Translations under genes and position numbers: made by a program
From: CAISDA01 sp050258555
Lineage (GTDB): Bacteria; Bacteroidota; Ignavibacteria; UBA10030; UBA8401
NCBI GenBank assembly: GCA_050258555.1
Contig: JBLMZA010000139.1
Coordinates: forward strand, 1 to 37,717
Direction: 5' to 3'
Length of the DNA: 37,717 bases
Notes under the pieces: model-generated
Database searches by the model: none
What the model was told of the DNA's origin: nothing
Seen by the model: the letters and a program-made list of their open reading frames with translations, nothing else
Shown: positions 24,292 to 33,360 of the stretch, one piece after another
How the letters are laid out: each line of letters starts with the position of its first letter
How positions within the stretch are numbered: the stretch's first letter is position 1

Positions 24292-26469
24292 CTAGAGCGC
24301 GTCGACGAGCTTGCGGCGGAGCGCCGTATGCCGCTCGCGCACGTCGGCGTTTCGGAGCGCCACGCCGAGCGCGCGCTTGTCGCCGACGAGCACCAGGTGC
24401 TCCCTGGCGCGCGTCACGGCCGTATAGAAGAGATTGCGCTGGAGCATGATGTAATGCGACATCGTGACGGGAATGATCACGGCGCGGAATTCGCTTCCCT
24501 GGCTTTTGTGTATCGTCATGGCATAGGCCAGCACGAGCTCATCGAGCTGGTCGAATGAATATTCGATCTGCCTGCCGTAAAAATCGACGTAGAGCACGCC
24601 GTCGTCCTTCTGCACGCCCGAGACGCGTCCGATATCGCCGTTGTAGATCTCCTTGTCGTAATTGTTCTTCATCTGCATCACCTTGTCTCCGAGCAGGAAC
24701 TTGCGCTCCGAACCCTGCCAGCACAAGCGCCCGTGCGGATTGAGCACGCTCTGCAGCTCCTTATTGAGCTCCTTGACGCCGGCATAGGCGTTGTGCATGG
24801 GCAAGAGCACCTGGATATCGTCGAACGGATCGTACTGCCGGTTGTGCGGCAGGATGCTCGAGCACAGGCGCACGATCGCCGACTGGATCTTCATGGGATT
24901 CGTTTCCTCGATGAACTCGAAGTCGCTGTCGCACTCCGGGGCCTCGCCGTGATTCATGCGGTGAGAGTTCGTGATGATCGAGCTTTCCTCGGCCTGCCGG
25001 AAGATCGTATCGAGCCTCACGACCGGAAGCCTCTTCGAATCGATCAGATCGCGCAGCACCTGTCCGGGACCGACCGACGGAAGCTGGTCCACATCGCCCA
25101 CGAGCGCCAGCTGCGCCTCGGGCTTCACGGCATCGATGAGGGCGGCAAAAAGCTGGAGATCGACCATCGACATCTCGTCGACGATGATGAGGCGCGCATC
25201 GAGCGGCATCTCGGCGTTGCGCCTGAATGCCATCGACTGCGGTTCGTATTCCAGGAGCCGGTGGATTGTCTTTGCCTCGCGTCCGGTCACTTCGGAAAGC
25301 CGTTTGGCCGCGCGCCCGGTGGGGGCGCACAAAAGCACGTCGATGGCGAGCTCGTCGGCCATCTCGATGATGCCGTTGACGCACAGGGTCTTGCCCGTGC
25401 CCGGTCCTCCGGTGATGATCGTCAGCGGCTCAAGCAGCGTGTGCACGACGGCCTCGCGCTGGCGCGTGCCGAATGTGATGCCTCGCCGATGCTCGATCAT
25501 TTTCAGGAGCCTCATCAGGCGCGACTCTTCGAACGGCTTCGTCCCCTTGTGCAGGAGCCGGGTGATCTGGTGCACGATGTCGTCTTCCGCGTCATACAGC
25601 CTGGCCGGAAAGACATTCCCGCCGTCGTTGACGATCACCGAAGAGCGCGCGCACAAATCGAGCGCCGTATCGACCGCCGATTCGTCCGTGATCAGGAGCT
25701 GTGCAGCGCGCTGCACGACCTCTTCGCGCGGCAGGTAGCAGTGGCCCGAGCTGCGGCAGGCATCCTCGAGCACGAAGCGGATGCCCGCCTCGATTCTGTA
25801 GGAGCTCGTGGTCTCGACGCCCACTTTCTGCGCGATGCCGTCGGCGATATGGAAGCCGATGCCCGGAATATCCTCGATCAACTGGAAGGGATTGCGCCTG
25901 ACGATATCGATCGCGGCGCGGCCGTAGGCCTTGTAGATTCTGATGGCATAGCCGGTGCCGATGCCCTGCGACTTCAGATAGAGCATCACATCCTGCATCT
26001 CGCGCATCGATTGCGTGGCGCTGATGATCGATTCGAGCTTCTTCTCGCCGAGGCCCGATACATCGAGGAGCCGGCGCGGATCCTCGTTCATGATCTCGAG
26101 CGTGGCGGCGCCGAACTTTTTCACGATGCGCGATGCGAGCGACGGTCCCACGCCCTTGATCAGTCCGGAGGAAAGATATTCCTCGATGCCCTGGACGGAC
26201 GTCGGCGCCTTCACTTCATAGGACTCGACGGCGAACTGCTTGCCGTATTTTGCATGCGTCGTCCATCGCCCCGTGAGCGCATACTCGTCCCCTTCGCGGG
26301 GATCGGCCATGTATCCGACGATCGTGATATTGCCGTCCTTCGTCCTGACCACGCCGATCAGATATCCGTTTTCATTGTTGCGGTAGATGATGCGCGAGAG
26401 CGTCCCGTCGAGGCTCGAGAGCGCGCGTGAGGCCGGAGCGGTCTCCGGCCGGTGCAGAGTCTTTGCCAT
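24292..26469 (-). CDS. recD2: RecD2-like ATP-dependent DNA helicase
   Basis: The 725-residue protein is a 5'-3' superfamily 1 helicase of the RecD2 (RecD/TraA-like) type, which acts without RecB and RecC. The N-terminal domain includes an OB-like start and a helix-hairpin-helix segment (LLDVSGLGEKKLESI). The helicase core has Walker A GGPGTGKT (near 351), motif II DEMSMVD (near 428), VGDVDQLPSVGPGQVL (motif III), and late motifs MTIHKSQGSEF and FYTAVTRAREHL. Length fits RecD2. The start is separated by only 1 nt from the TGA of the heptosyltransferase gene, so translation is probably coupled. Its role would be DNA repair. Confidence 0.95.
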   Translation of the reverse strand: MAKTLHRPETAPASRALSSLDGTLSRIIYRNNENGYLIGVVRTKDGNITIVGYMADPREGDEYALTGRWTTHAKYGKQFAVESYEVKAPTSVQGIEEYLSSGLIKGVGPSLASRIVKKFGAATLEIMNEDPRRLLDVSGLGEKKLESIISATQSMREMQDVMLYLKSQGIGTGYAIRIYKAYGRAAIDIVRRNPFQLIEDIPGIGFHIADGIAQKVGVETTSSYRIEAGIRFVLEDACRSSGHCYLPREEVVQRAAQLLITDESAVDTALDLCARSSVIVNDGGNVFPARLYDAEDDIVHQITRLLHKGTKPFEESRLMRLLKMIEHRRGITFGTRQREAVVHTLLEPLTIITGGPGTGKTLCVNGIIEMADELAIDVLLCAPTGRAAKRLSEVTGREAKTIHRLLEYEPQSMAFRRNAEMPLDARLIIVDEMSMVDLQLFAALIDAVKPEAQLALVGDVDQLPSVGPGQVLRDLIDSKRLPVVRLDTIFRQAEESSIITNSHRMNHGEAPECDSDFEFIEETNPMKIQSAIVRLCSSILPHNRQYDPFDDIQVLLPMHNAYAGVKELNKELQSVLNPHGRLCWQGSERKFLLGDKVMQMKNNYDKEIYNGDIGRVSGVQKDDGVLYVDFYGRQIEYSFDQLDELVLAYAMTIHKSQGSEFRAVIIPVTMSHYIMLQRNLFYTAVTRAREHLVLVGDKRALGVALRNADVRERHTALRRKLVDAL

Positions 26470-26470
26470 A

Positions 26471-27505
26471 TCAGTGCACGATCTCCTTCAGCACGTCAAA
26501 GACCTCGCGTGTCGTTAAGAGGCGCATGCATTCCATGTAGCCGTCGCCCGTGCGCGTGCAGTAATCGAGATGACAGGGATGGCAGGGCACATCCCTGCGC
26601 AGCGCGCGGTGCGGCGATGCTTCGCCGTAGTGTTCCTTCGTGTACGGAAACCAGATATTCTCCTCTCCCGGGCCGAAGATGCCGATGGTCGGCGTGCCCA
26701 CGGCGACGGCGATATGCATCGCGCCGCAGTCGTTCGAGACCATGGCCGATGACGCTCCAAGCAGCGCCGCGGCCTGCCGCAGGGGAAGCCCCACGGCGTC
26801 GATCGCGCCTGGCACGCGCGACTTCACATGCGCGACGATCTCGCGGTCGTTCATGCCGCCTGTGAGCACGATGGATGCGCCGAATTCCTTTTGGCACAGA
26901 AGCGCCAGTTCCGCGAAGCGGTCCTTATCCCACAGCTTTGCAGGCCAGGTGCCGCCGCACTGCAGCGCAATCACCGTTGCGGACGCCGGCGCGCCGTGCG
27001 CCGAAAGATATTCCCGGGCCTGCTCTTTCTCGCGATCGGTCAGGAAGAGTTCCGTCTTGTACGAGCGCGGCGCAATGCCGAGCGCCTCCAGAGACTGGTA
27101 ATGGAAAGCGATGGCCGATTTCGGCTTCCCGTCGTCTTTGATGCGCGTCGTATAGAGCCTGCCCCTTCCTCTGCGGTCGGCCCCGACTCTGATCGGAGCG
27201 CGCGTGGCATAACATAAGAGCGCGCTCCTCGGATTCGAGAACAGATCGATCACGCAGTCGAACTTCGACGCATGGAGCCTTTTGTAGAGCGAGAGCTGCG
27301 CGCCGAATGTCTGGTTCTGAAGATCGAGCGCGATGATCTCATCGAGCATCGGATGATGCTCCAGGAGCGAGACCGCATGCCGCTCGCCGAGATAGGAGAT
27401 CGACGCATGCGGATAGGTCTCGCGCAGCGTGCGTATAAGGGGTGTTGTCAGGACAATATCACCGATGAATTTCAAACGTGTCAGTAGGATCCGATTCACA
27501 ACCAT
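26471..27505 (-). CDS. Lipopolysaccharide heptosyltransferase-like glycosyltransferase (GT9)
   Basis: The 344-residue protein is a GT-B glycosyltransferase of family GT9, which adds heptose to the LPS inner core from an ADP-heptose donor at the inner membrane. Evidence is LLTRLKFIGDIVLTTPLIR at the start, ALQCGGTWPAKLWD before the second domain, and SNDCGAMHIAVAVGTPTIGIFGPG for the donor site. The C-terminal CHPCHLDYC cysteine cluster is common in this family. The ATG at 27505 has AGGA 4-5 nt upstream; the TTG at 27520 is an alternative. It supports a Gram-negative outer membrane. It directly precedes recD2. Confidence 0.9.
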   Translation of the reverse strand: MVVNRILLTRLKFIGDIVLTTPLIRTLRETYPHASISYLGERHAVSLLEHHPMLDEIIALDLQNQTFGAQLSLYKRLHASKFDCVIDLFSNPRSALLCYATRAPIRVGADRRGRGRLYTTRIKDDGKPKSAIAFHYQSLEALGIAPRSYKTELFLTDREKEQAREYLSAHGAPASATVIALQCGGTWPAKLWDKDRFAELALLCQKEFGASIVLTGGMNDREIVAHVKSRVPGAIDAVGLPLRQAAALLGASSAMVSNDCGAMHIAVAVGTPTIGIFGPGEENIWFPYTKEHYGEASPHRALRRDVPCHPCHLDYCTRTGDGYMECMRLLTTREVFDVLKEIVH

Positions 27506-27521
27506 GCTTTCCTGTTTCAAT

Positions 27522-27549
27522 AAAAAAAATGTTTCCGGGCATCCGCCCG
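27522..27549 (-). terminator. Rho-independent terminator after the GWxTD gene
   Basis: On the minus strand CGGGC pairs with GCCCG around GGAT, and eight T residues follow after GAAACA. It lies about 10 nt beyond the GWxTD stop codon and separates the two-gene envelope unit from the heptosyltransferase. Confidence 0.75.
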
Positions 27550-27558
27550 ATCAGGCAA

Positions 27559-28938
27559 TCAGCGCCGGCGCCACCGGTCGATGAACGTCCGCCAGAGGGC
27601 ATCGGGCACCGAATACGTCGGCAGCTCGTAATAGAGCGCTTCCTCATTGCGGCGGTCCACATGGAACGGCACGGCCATCGTCTGATTGCCGACCGTATAG
27701 AACCATGTTTCCTGATACGGGCTTCGGCACTCGACGGCATCGGGAGCGCCGCAGACGATATAGGTCACTCCCATCGGCGTGCGCGATCCTTCCATGCAAA
27801 CGGAAAAGAGCCTGTTGGCTTCCTCCACCCTTCCCTCGAATTCGGCGCGGCGCGATTGGCCTCCGCGATCGGCCCAGAAGCGCCCGATGGCGCCGAGGCG
27901 TTCCTGCCCCTGGGAAAACCGGAGCGAGTCGTACTCGCTCGAGCGCGCAATGTAGCGCATGGCCTCGACGATGTCGTCGCTTGTGGCCTGAAGCGATCGC
28001 GGCCGGTAGAGATCGAGCGTGCTGCCGGCACTGTCCCTGCCTCCGTCGGCACGCCGGATGCGGATCGAGAGTTCGAGATTCGAAAATCCCGCCGGCGGCA
28101 CGGGATAATAGCGGACGAAGGGCAGCGTTCCCTCACGCTCGATCGTGAGCTCGGTGAACTCCGCCAGTGCGGTCGAATCGAGACGGCGCGGACACGGAGC
28201 CGTTGCCATCACATACGGCGGCGACATCGTGACATCCGAAGCCCCCTGCCGCCTGGCCTCGGACGATTGCGTCCTGTAGCGCATGAGAACGGCGACCGAA
28301 TCGCCGCGGCGCAGATCGTAGACTTCCTGAAAGACGCCGATCGAATCGCCGGCATACCACACGGTCTGCGGAAAGAGCGGCCGCAGCACGGTTCCATTGC
28401 GGTCGTCCTGGGTGGTCTTCGGCTTCAGAAGCAGAAGCATCGTGCTGACATGCCCGGCGCCCGGCGCAAGATTCTGCACCACAAGCTCCCGCCGCTCGAC
28501 GTAGCGCACCTGCGAGTTCTGATCGGTCGCCGAAACCTCCAGCGTGTACGAGCCGGGCTGCAGCGTGAACGACTGCATAAATGCATCGGCGCTGAGCGAC
28601 ACCGTCTCGTCGTACGACTCGGCCTGCAGCAGCCGCGATGCCTCGCGCGACTGCACGATCCGATCGTCGTCGTCCTTGATCACAAAGAGCGCCGCATAGG
28701 AGGCCGTATATCCCGAATCGGCCTTCACAAACCGCAGGTGGGAATACTGCATCTGCACATAGATATCGACGCGCGTGCCCGCATCCGCACGGACATTCAT
28801 CACATGAAGATCGAACGACGGCTGGACAAGCCTTTTATATCGATGAATCGAATAGCAGTCCGTGATGCTTTCGCCGCTCGAGCCGCAGCCTGCCGCCGCA
28901 ATCGCAAGCGCGCACAAGACAATCAGTGCTCGGTTCAT
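27559..28938 (-). CDS. GWxTD-family lipoprotein with degenerate motif
   Basis: The 459-residue protein has a lipoprotein signal with AAAGC, so Cys18 should be lipidated. The middle (about 40-320) is beta-rich with no family I recognise. The C-terminus (about 345-459) matches the GWxTD domain: FWADRGG, VEEANRLFS, GVTYIVCGAPDAVE, then TWFY. The eponymous GWxTD residues are absent: the expected W and D are replaced, leaving GSRTPMG (384-390). The domain has no established function, being found in secreted proteins of FCB and related phyla. The ATG has AGGGGGG upstream. It is 32 nt downstream of the membrane peptidase gene and is closed by a terminator. Confidence 0.82.
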   Translation of the reverse strand: MNRALIVLCALAIAAAGCGSSGESITDCYSIHRYKRLVQPSFDLHVMNVRADAGTRVDIYVQMQYSHLRFVKADSGYTASYAALFVIKDDDDRIVQSREASRLLQAESYDETVSLSADAFMQSFTLQPGSYTLEVSATDQNSQVRYVERRELVVQNLAPGAGHVSTMLLLLKPKTTQDDRNGTVLRPLFPQTVWYAGDSIGVFQEVYDLRRGDSVAVLMRYRTQSSEARRQGASDVTMSPPYVMATAPCPRRLDSTALAEFTELTIEREGTLPFVRYYPVPPAGFSNLELSIRIRRADGGRDSAGSTLDLYRPRSLQATSDDIVEAMRYIARSSEYDSLRFSQGQERLGAIGRFWADRGGQSRRAEFEGRVEEANRLFSVCMEGSRTPMGVTYIVCGAPDAVECRSPYQETWFYTVGNQTMAVPFHVDRRNEEALYYELPTYSVPDALWRTFIDRWRRR

Positions 28939-28970
28939 GCCGGTATGTCCCCCCTGGTCTCTTCTCTGGT

Positions 28971-31262
28971 TTATTCCTGAACGGCCCGTTGTACGAATTC
29001 AATCATCGCGCTTTGTTCGCTCAGCTGCTGAGCCTGCGCTTTGGTCAGGACGAAATTGTTGGCATACCACAGCGCGGCAAGAGCGCGCTCGTACATACCG
29101 GCCTCGAAAAAGTGTTCTCCGGCAAGATGCGCCGCGCCGAATTTCGCCGACGAATCATCGAGTGCATAGGCCGCATGCTCATAGAGCGCTCCGGCTTCGC
29201 CGCTGCTGCCGCTGCGGGCATACTCGGAGGCGAGCATGAAGGCGATCACGCCCGAACGCGCAGGATGCTCCTCGCTCTCCAGCGAGGCGCGCAGGAATCT
29301 TCCCCGCAGCGAATCGTTCAGTCCGCCGTATGTGGCCTTCTGCATGATGCGCGAGAGCGCCGTGTCGGCGGCCGAAAGCCGGCGCATCACCGCCGTCGTC
29401 ATGAAGGCTTCGCTGAAGCGGAGCCGTTCCGCGCGGCGGTAGAGCCCGATGGCGCGCTGGAATTCACCCTGCTGCACAGAGGCGTCGCCGGCAAGCAGCA
29501 GAATCGACGGGTTGGCAGAGAACATCGACTGCGGCCCGAAATGGTCGTACATCGAAAGCAGATCGTGCGCCTTGTGCTGCAGCAGCATGGCCGAAAAGAG
29601 TCCACGCAGCGCGTACGGCGTCTTTGCATCGTCGAATGAGGACGCGAACTCCGCTTCGGCCCGCGCGTACTCGCGCGACCGGATCAGCTCGAGCCCGCGC
29701 TGGTTCTTTTCGGCCGTCACGCGCGCGCACGTCTTCCGGAAGATCGAGGGCTGCGTGAAAATGAGCCGTACGGTTTCCGGCGGGATCATCGAGCAGTCGA
29801 CGCGCGCAAGGAACGCCTTCCACTGCGCCATGCATTCATCGAGCCTCAGTCCGTAGATGCCGATGAAATTGTTCGTGCGGAAGACTTTTTTGAAGAGCTC
29901 GATGCCGTAACGCTCGATCAGGTAGCGGGAAAACGATCCGGCGACGAGATAGGCATACGTGCTCTGCTTGGTCGAAAATCCCGTGAGATCGAAGAGCGTT
30001 TCCGGATCGCCCAGAAGACTGTCGCGCAGAAGCGCCGATGCATACTGATGCGGCGTGAACAGTCCCTCGTTCCAGTCCACGCCCACGGCCAGCCCCTCGT
30101 TCATGCCGAGGCGCATGCTGGCGCCAATCACGGGGCTGCCGAAGCGGGAGGCAAGCGCATGGACGAGCTCATGCCGGAATGTCTCATCGAACGCATCATA
30201 CTGCAGATGGATCTCGCCCAGCCACGGTTTGGCGATATTGGTCAGCGATGCCCCGATCAGCCGGCGCTTCATGGCGGCATCGGGATAGAGATAGACTTCA
30301 ATCTTTTCTGCGCCTGCGCTTCGAAGATGCAGCCGGTCGATGAGCGTCCAGTACTGGAATTCCGCCTTCGCCTTGAGCGCGCGAGCTTCCCGGGCGTCGA
30401 TGTTCCGCTCGGAATAATAAATGATGAAATGATCGGACTCCGTTCTCCGCCCGATCTGCTCCTGTATGAACGCGCGGCTGTATTCGAAACCGAGCCGGCT
30501 GCCGAAGAGCTCTCCGCCGGCAACGATCACAATGCAGAGCGCAAGCCCCGCCCGAAGCGCCCACGGCTGCTTCGCCGCCAATGCGGCGCGCATATTGGCC
30601 AGTGCAGAGCGCGTATGCTCGTAGGCGCCGATCTGCAGGAAAAAGACGATCCAGAGCAGGAATGTCGCCACGAATGTGAACTCGCGAAAGAGCACGAGCG
30701 TGGTCAGATCGTTCACGACTTCATCGTACGTGATGCCCGGGAAATAGCCGAGGATCGTATTGTAGGCGAAGAGCTGGGGCTGAAGATAGGTCGTCAGAAC
30801 GATCCGCGCCAGAAGCGCCGCCACAATGAGCGTGAAGACGGTCCGCGCGCGCTCCAGATACATGGCGCAGACCATGCCGAGCGCGACCGAAAACATCATC
30901 GTGATGCCGGGCAGGAGCACGAAATACGTGACGCCGGCCCCGAACGAGCAGTTCTTCACCGCCAGCGCGTTGGCGCTCATGACAATCAGCGGGATGGCCA
31001 GAAGCAGGCCGTTGATGAACAGGTAATCGGCTACGATAAACATCCAGGTCTGGCGCGACAAGGGCTTGGAAAGATGCTCGCGCGCCAGCGTGATCGTGAC
31101 CATGCCCGTGCAGAAGGCGGCGGGGATGGTCATGAGCGCCGAAAACTCGTATCCCAGATAATTGAACAGCGGAATCTGCGTCAGCACGCCGGCCGTGAGA
31201 AAATAAATCAGTGCAGCACTCTGCACGGCCGGCAGACGGAAATATGCACGATAGAGTTCCAT
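28971..31262 (-). CDS. Polytopic membrane protein fused to a peptidase-MA-like domain and helical repeats
   Basis: The 763-residue protein has three parts. The N-terminal quarter (about 15-250) has about six to eight hydrophobic helices of unknown family (for example around 74-98, 110-135, 195-212). A periplasm-facing region then contains the zinc protease motif HELVH (364-368) and, 21 residues later, the gluzincin third ligand in NEGLAVG (Glu389), as in peptidase-MA-like domains. The C-terminal part (about 495-763) is alpha-helical with TPR-like repeats (ERALAALWYANNF). A HExxH fused to a polytopic membrane part and TPRs is unusual. It precedes a GWxTD lipoprotein by 32 nt and is likely to act with it in the envelope. 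Confidence 0.78.
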   Translation of the reverse strand: MELYRAYFRLPAVQSAALIYFLTAGVLTQIPLFNYLGYEFSALMTIPAAFCTGMVTITLAREHLSKPLSRQTWMFIVADYLFINGLLLAIPLIVMSANALAVKNCSFGAGVTYFVLLPGITMMFSVALGMVCAMYLERARTVFTLIVAALLARIVLTTYLQPQLFAYNTILGYFPGITYDEVVNDLTTLVLFREFTFVATFLLWIVFFLQIGAYEHTRSALANMRAALAAKQPWALRAGLALCIVIVAGGELFGSRLGFEYSRAFIQEQIGRRTESDHFIIYYSERNIDAREARALKAKAEFQYWTLIDRLHLRSAGAEKIEVYLYPDAAMKRRLIGASLTNIAKPWLGEIHLQYDAFDETFRHELVHALASRFGSPVIGASMRLGMNEGLAVGVDWNEGLFTPHQYASALLRDSLLGDPETLFDLTGFSTKQSTYAYLVAGSFSRYLIERYGIELFKKVFRTNNFIGIYGLRLDECMAQWKAFLARVDCSMIPPETVRLIFTQPSIFRKTCARVTAEKNQRGLELIRSREYARAEAEFASSFDDAKTPYALRGLFSAMLLQHKAHDLLSMYDHFGPQSMFSANPSILLLAGDASVQQGEFQRAIGLYRRAERLRFSEAFMTTAVMRRLSAADTALSRIMQKATYGGLNDSLRGRFLRASLESEEHPARSGVIAFMLASEYARSGSSGEAGALYEHAAYALDDSSAKFGAAHLAGEHFFEAGMYERALAALWYANNFVLTKAQAQQLSEQSAMIEFVQRAVQE

Positions 31263-31289
31263 GTCTGCAAGGTACGCAGATTTACGGGG

Positions 31290-31325
31290 AAAAGAAAATC
31301 CGCCCGGAGAATCTCAGAGGCCGGA
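31290..31325 (-). terminator. Probable terminator after the pyrimidine phosphorylase gene
   Basis: On the minus strand TCCGGCC and GGGCGGA can pair with one G-G mismatch, and TTTTCTTTT follows at once. It lies 7 nt beyond the stop codon at 31333, so it plausibly ends the long housekeeping run. Confidence 0.5.
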
Positions 31326-31332
31326 AAAAACA

Positions 31333-32664
31333 TCAGAGGCTGAAATCACTCACGCCGGCCTTGTCGACCCGGCTGATCACCAGGGGACCGATCACCGGAG
31401 CGCGCTCGCCATACTGGAAGGCACGGGCGATGCGTTCGCCTGCCGGCACGAGCATCTCTTCGCGGTCGGTGAAGACTTCGGCCACGATTTCGCCGCGCGC
31501 GACCGCCGCGCCCGATTTTTTCTTCAGAAGAATGCCCGCCTTCGGGTCGATCACATCGTCGACCTTCGTGCGGCCGGCACCGAGCATGATGCCGGAAAAT
31601 CCGAGCTCCAGGGAATCGATCGAAGTGATGAAGCCGTCGCGCCGCGCCGTGATCTCAAGCCGGTATCGCGAGGCAGGATAGCGCTCCACGTGTTCGATGA
31701 AGGAGACGTCGCCTCCCTGCATGCGGACAAGCTCGCAGAATTTGTCGTACGCCTTCCCGCTTGCCACCGCTTCCCTGCACCGGGCGATGCCCTCCGAGAG
31801 CGAGCCCGCCTTCTTTCCCAGCATCACCATCGCCCCGCCAAGCACATAGGTGAGCTCCATGATGTCGGGCACATCCTTTCCGCGCAGGCATTCGACGGAC
31901 TCCGCGATCTCCAGCCAGTTGCCGATGGCGCAGCCCAGGGGCTCGTCCATGCGCGTGATGAACGCGATGGTCTCCTTGCCGAAGTTCGTGCCGATGGCCA
32001 CGAGGGCCTGCGCAAGTTCGGCCGATCGCTCATAGGAGTTCATGAAGGCGCCGCGGCCCGTCTTCACATCGAGCACGAGCGCGTCGATGCCTTCGGCAAG
32101 TTTCTTGCTCATGATGCTTCCGGCGATGAGCGGAATGCATTCGACGGTCGATGTCACATCGCGCAGCGCATACATCTTCTTGTCGGCAGGCGCGATCTCG
32201 GATGTCTGTCCGATCATCACGACGCCGATCTCCCCGATCACGCGCTTGTATTCTTCGATGGTGAGCGAAGTGTTGAACCCCGGAATCGATTCCAGCTTGT
32301 CGAGCGTGCCGCCGGTGTGGCCAAGGCCGCGGCCCGAAATCATCGGCACCGGCACGCCGCAGGCCGCGACGATCGGCGCCAGAGGAATCGAGATCTTGTC
32401 TCCCACGCCGCCGGTCGAATGCTTGTCGACTTTGACGCCGGGAACATGCGACAGATCGATCACGTCGCCGGAATGGAGCATGAGCCGCGTGAACTCGCTT
32501 GTTTCCTGGTCGGTCATGCCCCGGAAATAGGTCGCCATCAAAAAGGCGGACGCCTGATAATCGGGAATCGCTCCTGTCACGTATCCGTCGATCATGAACT
32601 TCAGTTCCGCCGGGCTGAGCTCTTTTCCTTCACGTTTCTTGCGTATGATCTCGTTGGCATTCAT
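31333..32664 (-). CDS. Pyrimidine-nucleoside/thymidine phosphorylase
   Basis: The 443-residue cytoplasmic enzyme splits thymidine, deoxyuridine or uridine with phosphate into base and (deoxy)ribose-1-phosphate for salvage. The family signature is clear: DKHSTGGVGDKISIPLAP, then SGRGLGHTGGTLDKLESIPG, and a Lys/Arg-rich C-terminus with the GAGRTKVDD segment. Which substrates it accepts (deoA-type versus broad-range PyNP) cannot be read here. I chose the ATG at 32664 because it gives MNANEIIRKKREG and normal length. GGAAGAG lies upstream within the end of the HAD gene. Only 2 nt separate it from that gene's stop. Confidence 0.95.
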   Translation of the reverse strand: MNANEIIRKKREGKELSPAELKFMIDGYVTGAIPDYQASAFLMATYFRGMTDQETSEFTRLMLHSGDVIDLSHVPGVKVDKHSTGGVGDKISIPLAPIVAACGVPVPMISGRGLGHTGGTLDKLESIPGFNTSLTIEEYKRVIGEIGVVMIGQTSEIAPADKKMYALRDVTSTVECIPLIAGSIMSKKLAEGIDALVLDVKTGRGAFMNSYERSAELAQALVAIGTNFGKETIAFITRMDEPLGCAIGNWLEIAESVECLRGKDVPDIMELTYVLGGAMVMLGKKAGSLSEGIARCREAVASGKAYDKFCELVRMQGGDVSFIEHVERYPASRYRLEITARRDGFITSIDSLELGFSGIMLGAGRTKVDDVIDPKAGILLKKKSGAAVARGEIVAEVFTDREEMLVPAGERIARAFQYGERAPVIGPLVISRVDKAGVSDFSL

Positions 32665-32666
32665 CG

Positions 32667-33335
32667 TTATTCTCTTCCGTTCGTTGAAGCAAGCGACAGC
32701 AGCTCGGGGAAGCTGTCCACAATAAAGTCGGGCTCGAACGCTTCGAGCTCCGTGCGCGTGAGGCATCCGTATGTGACGCCGCATGAGGCCACGCCGGCAT
32801 TGCGCCCCAGCAGGATGTCCTTGTCCGTATCGCCGACCATGAGCGTCTCTTCCGGCTTCCATCCGCGTTCGGAGAGCACCTTGTTCAGGATGAACGGATC
32901 GGGCTTATGCGGCATGTCGTCTTCCATGCCCTGAATCTGGTGGAAGTACGGGGCGATGCCGTAATGCGCCAGGATGCTTTTCGTCGTTTCGGTCGATTTG
33001 GTGGTGGCGGTGGCCAGCCCGATGCCCTCCGCCTGGAATTTCGAGAGCGTGTCGGTCACGCCCGAAAAGAGCGTCGTGGTCTCGAACCAGCGCTCCCGGT
33101 AGTATTCCCTGTACATCACGACCGCATCGGGAATCTTCACATGCAATGCTTGCGGAAGGATCAGCGAAAAGGTTTCAAACAGCGGCTTGCCGAAATACTT
33201 GTACAGATCCTTGTGTGTGAACTCTTCAACGCCCAGCTGGCGCAGCGTCCAGATCTGCGCATTGGTGATGTCGCGGACCGAATCGATGAGCGTACCGTCT
33301 ACATCAAAAACAAAATTCCTGAAGCCTTGTGTCAC
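32667..33335 (-). CDS. HAD-superfamily phosphatase (phosphoglycolate phosphatase-like)
   Basis: The 222-residue cytoplasmic protein has the four HAD motifs: FDVDGTLIDS (nucleophile D11 and D13), TATTKSTE (motif II), the Lys in HKPDPFILNK, and VGDTDKDI (motif IV). The large cap domain between motifs I and II resembles phosphoglycolate phosphatase or PpaX-type enzymes. The substrate is not fixed by sequence. I prefer the GTG at 33335, which gives VTQGFRNFVFDVDG and has AGGAG 5 nt upstream; an ATG at 33485 adds 50 residues overlapping the preceding gene. It is 25 nt after the serine hydrolase gene and 2 nt before the nucleoside phosphorylase. Confidence 0.9.
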   Translation of the reverse strand: MTQGFRNFVFDVDGTLIDSVRDITNAQIWTLRQLGVEEFTHKDLYKYFGKPLFETFSLILPQALHVKIPDAVVMYREYYRERWFETTTLFSGVTDTLSKFQAEGIGLATATTKSTETTKSILAHYGIAPYFHQIQGMEDDMPHKPDPFILNKVLSERGWKPEETLMVGDTDKDILLGRNAGVASCGVTYGCLTRTELEAFEPDFIVDSFPELLSLASTNGRE

Positions 33336-33360
33336 TCGTTCTCCTCTTTTTCTTCCTGTG

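Noticed and set aside
24733..26430. A plus-strand open frame of 565 codons antisense to recD2
   Set aside because: It mirrors a gene with complete helicase motifs and has no recognisable domain or ribosome binding site.
31261..32934. A plus-strand open frame of 557 codons antisense to the pyrimidine phosphorylase and HAD genes
   Set aside because: Its composition is that of an antisense shadow; both minus-strand genes are well supported.
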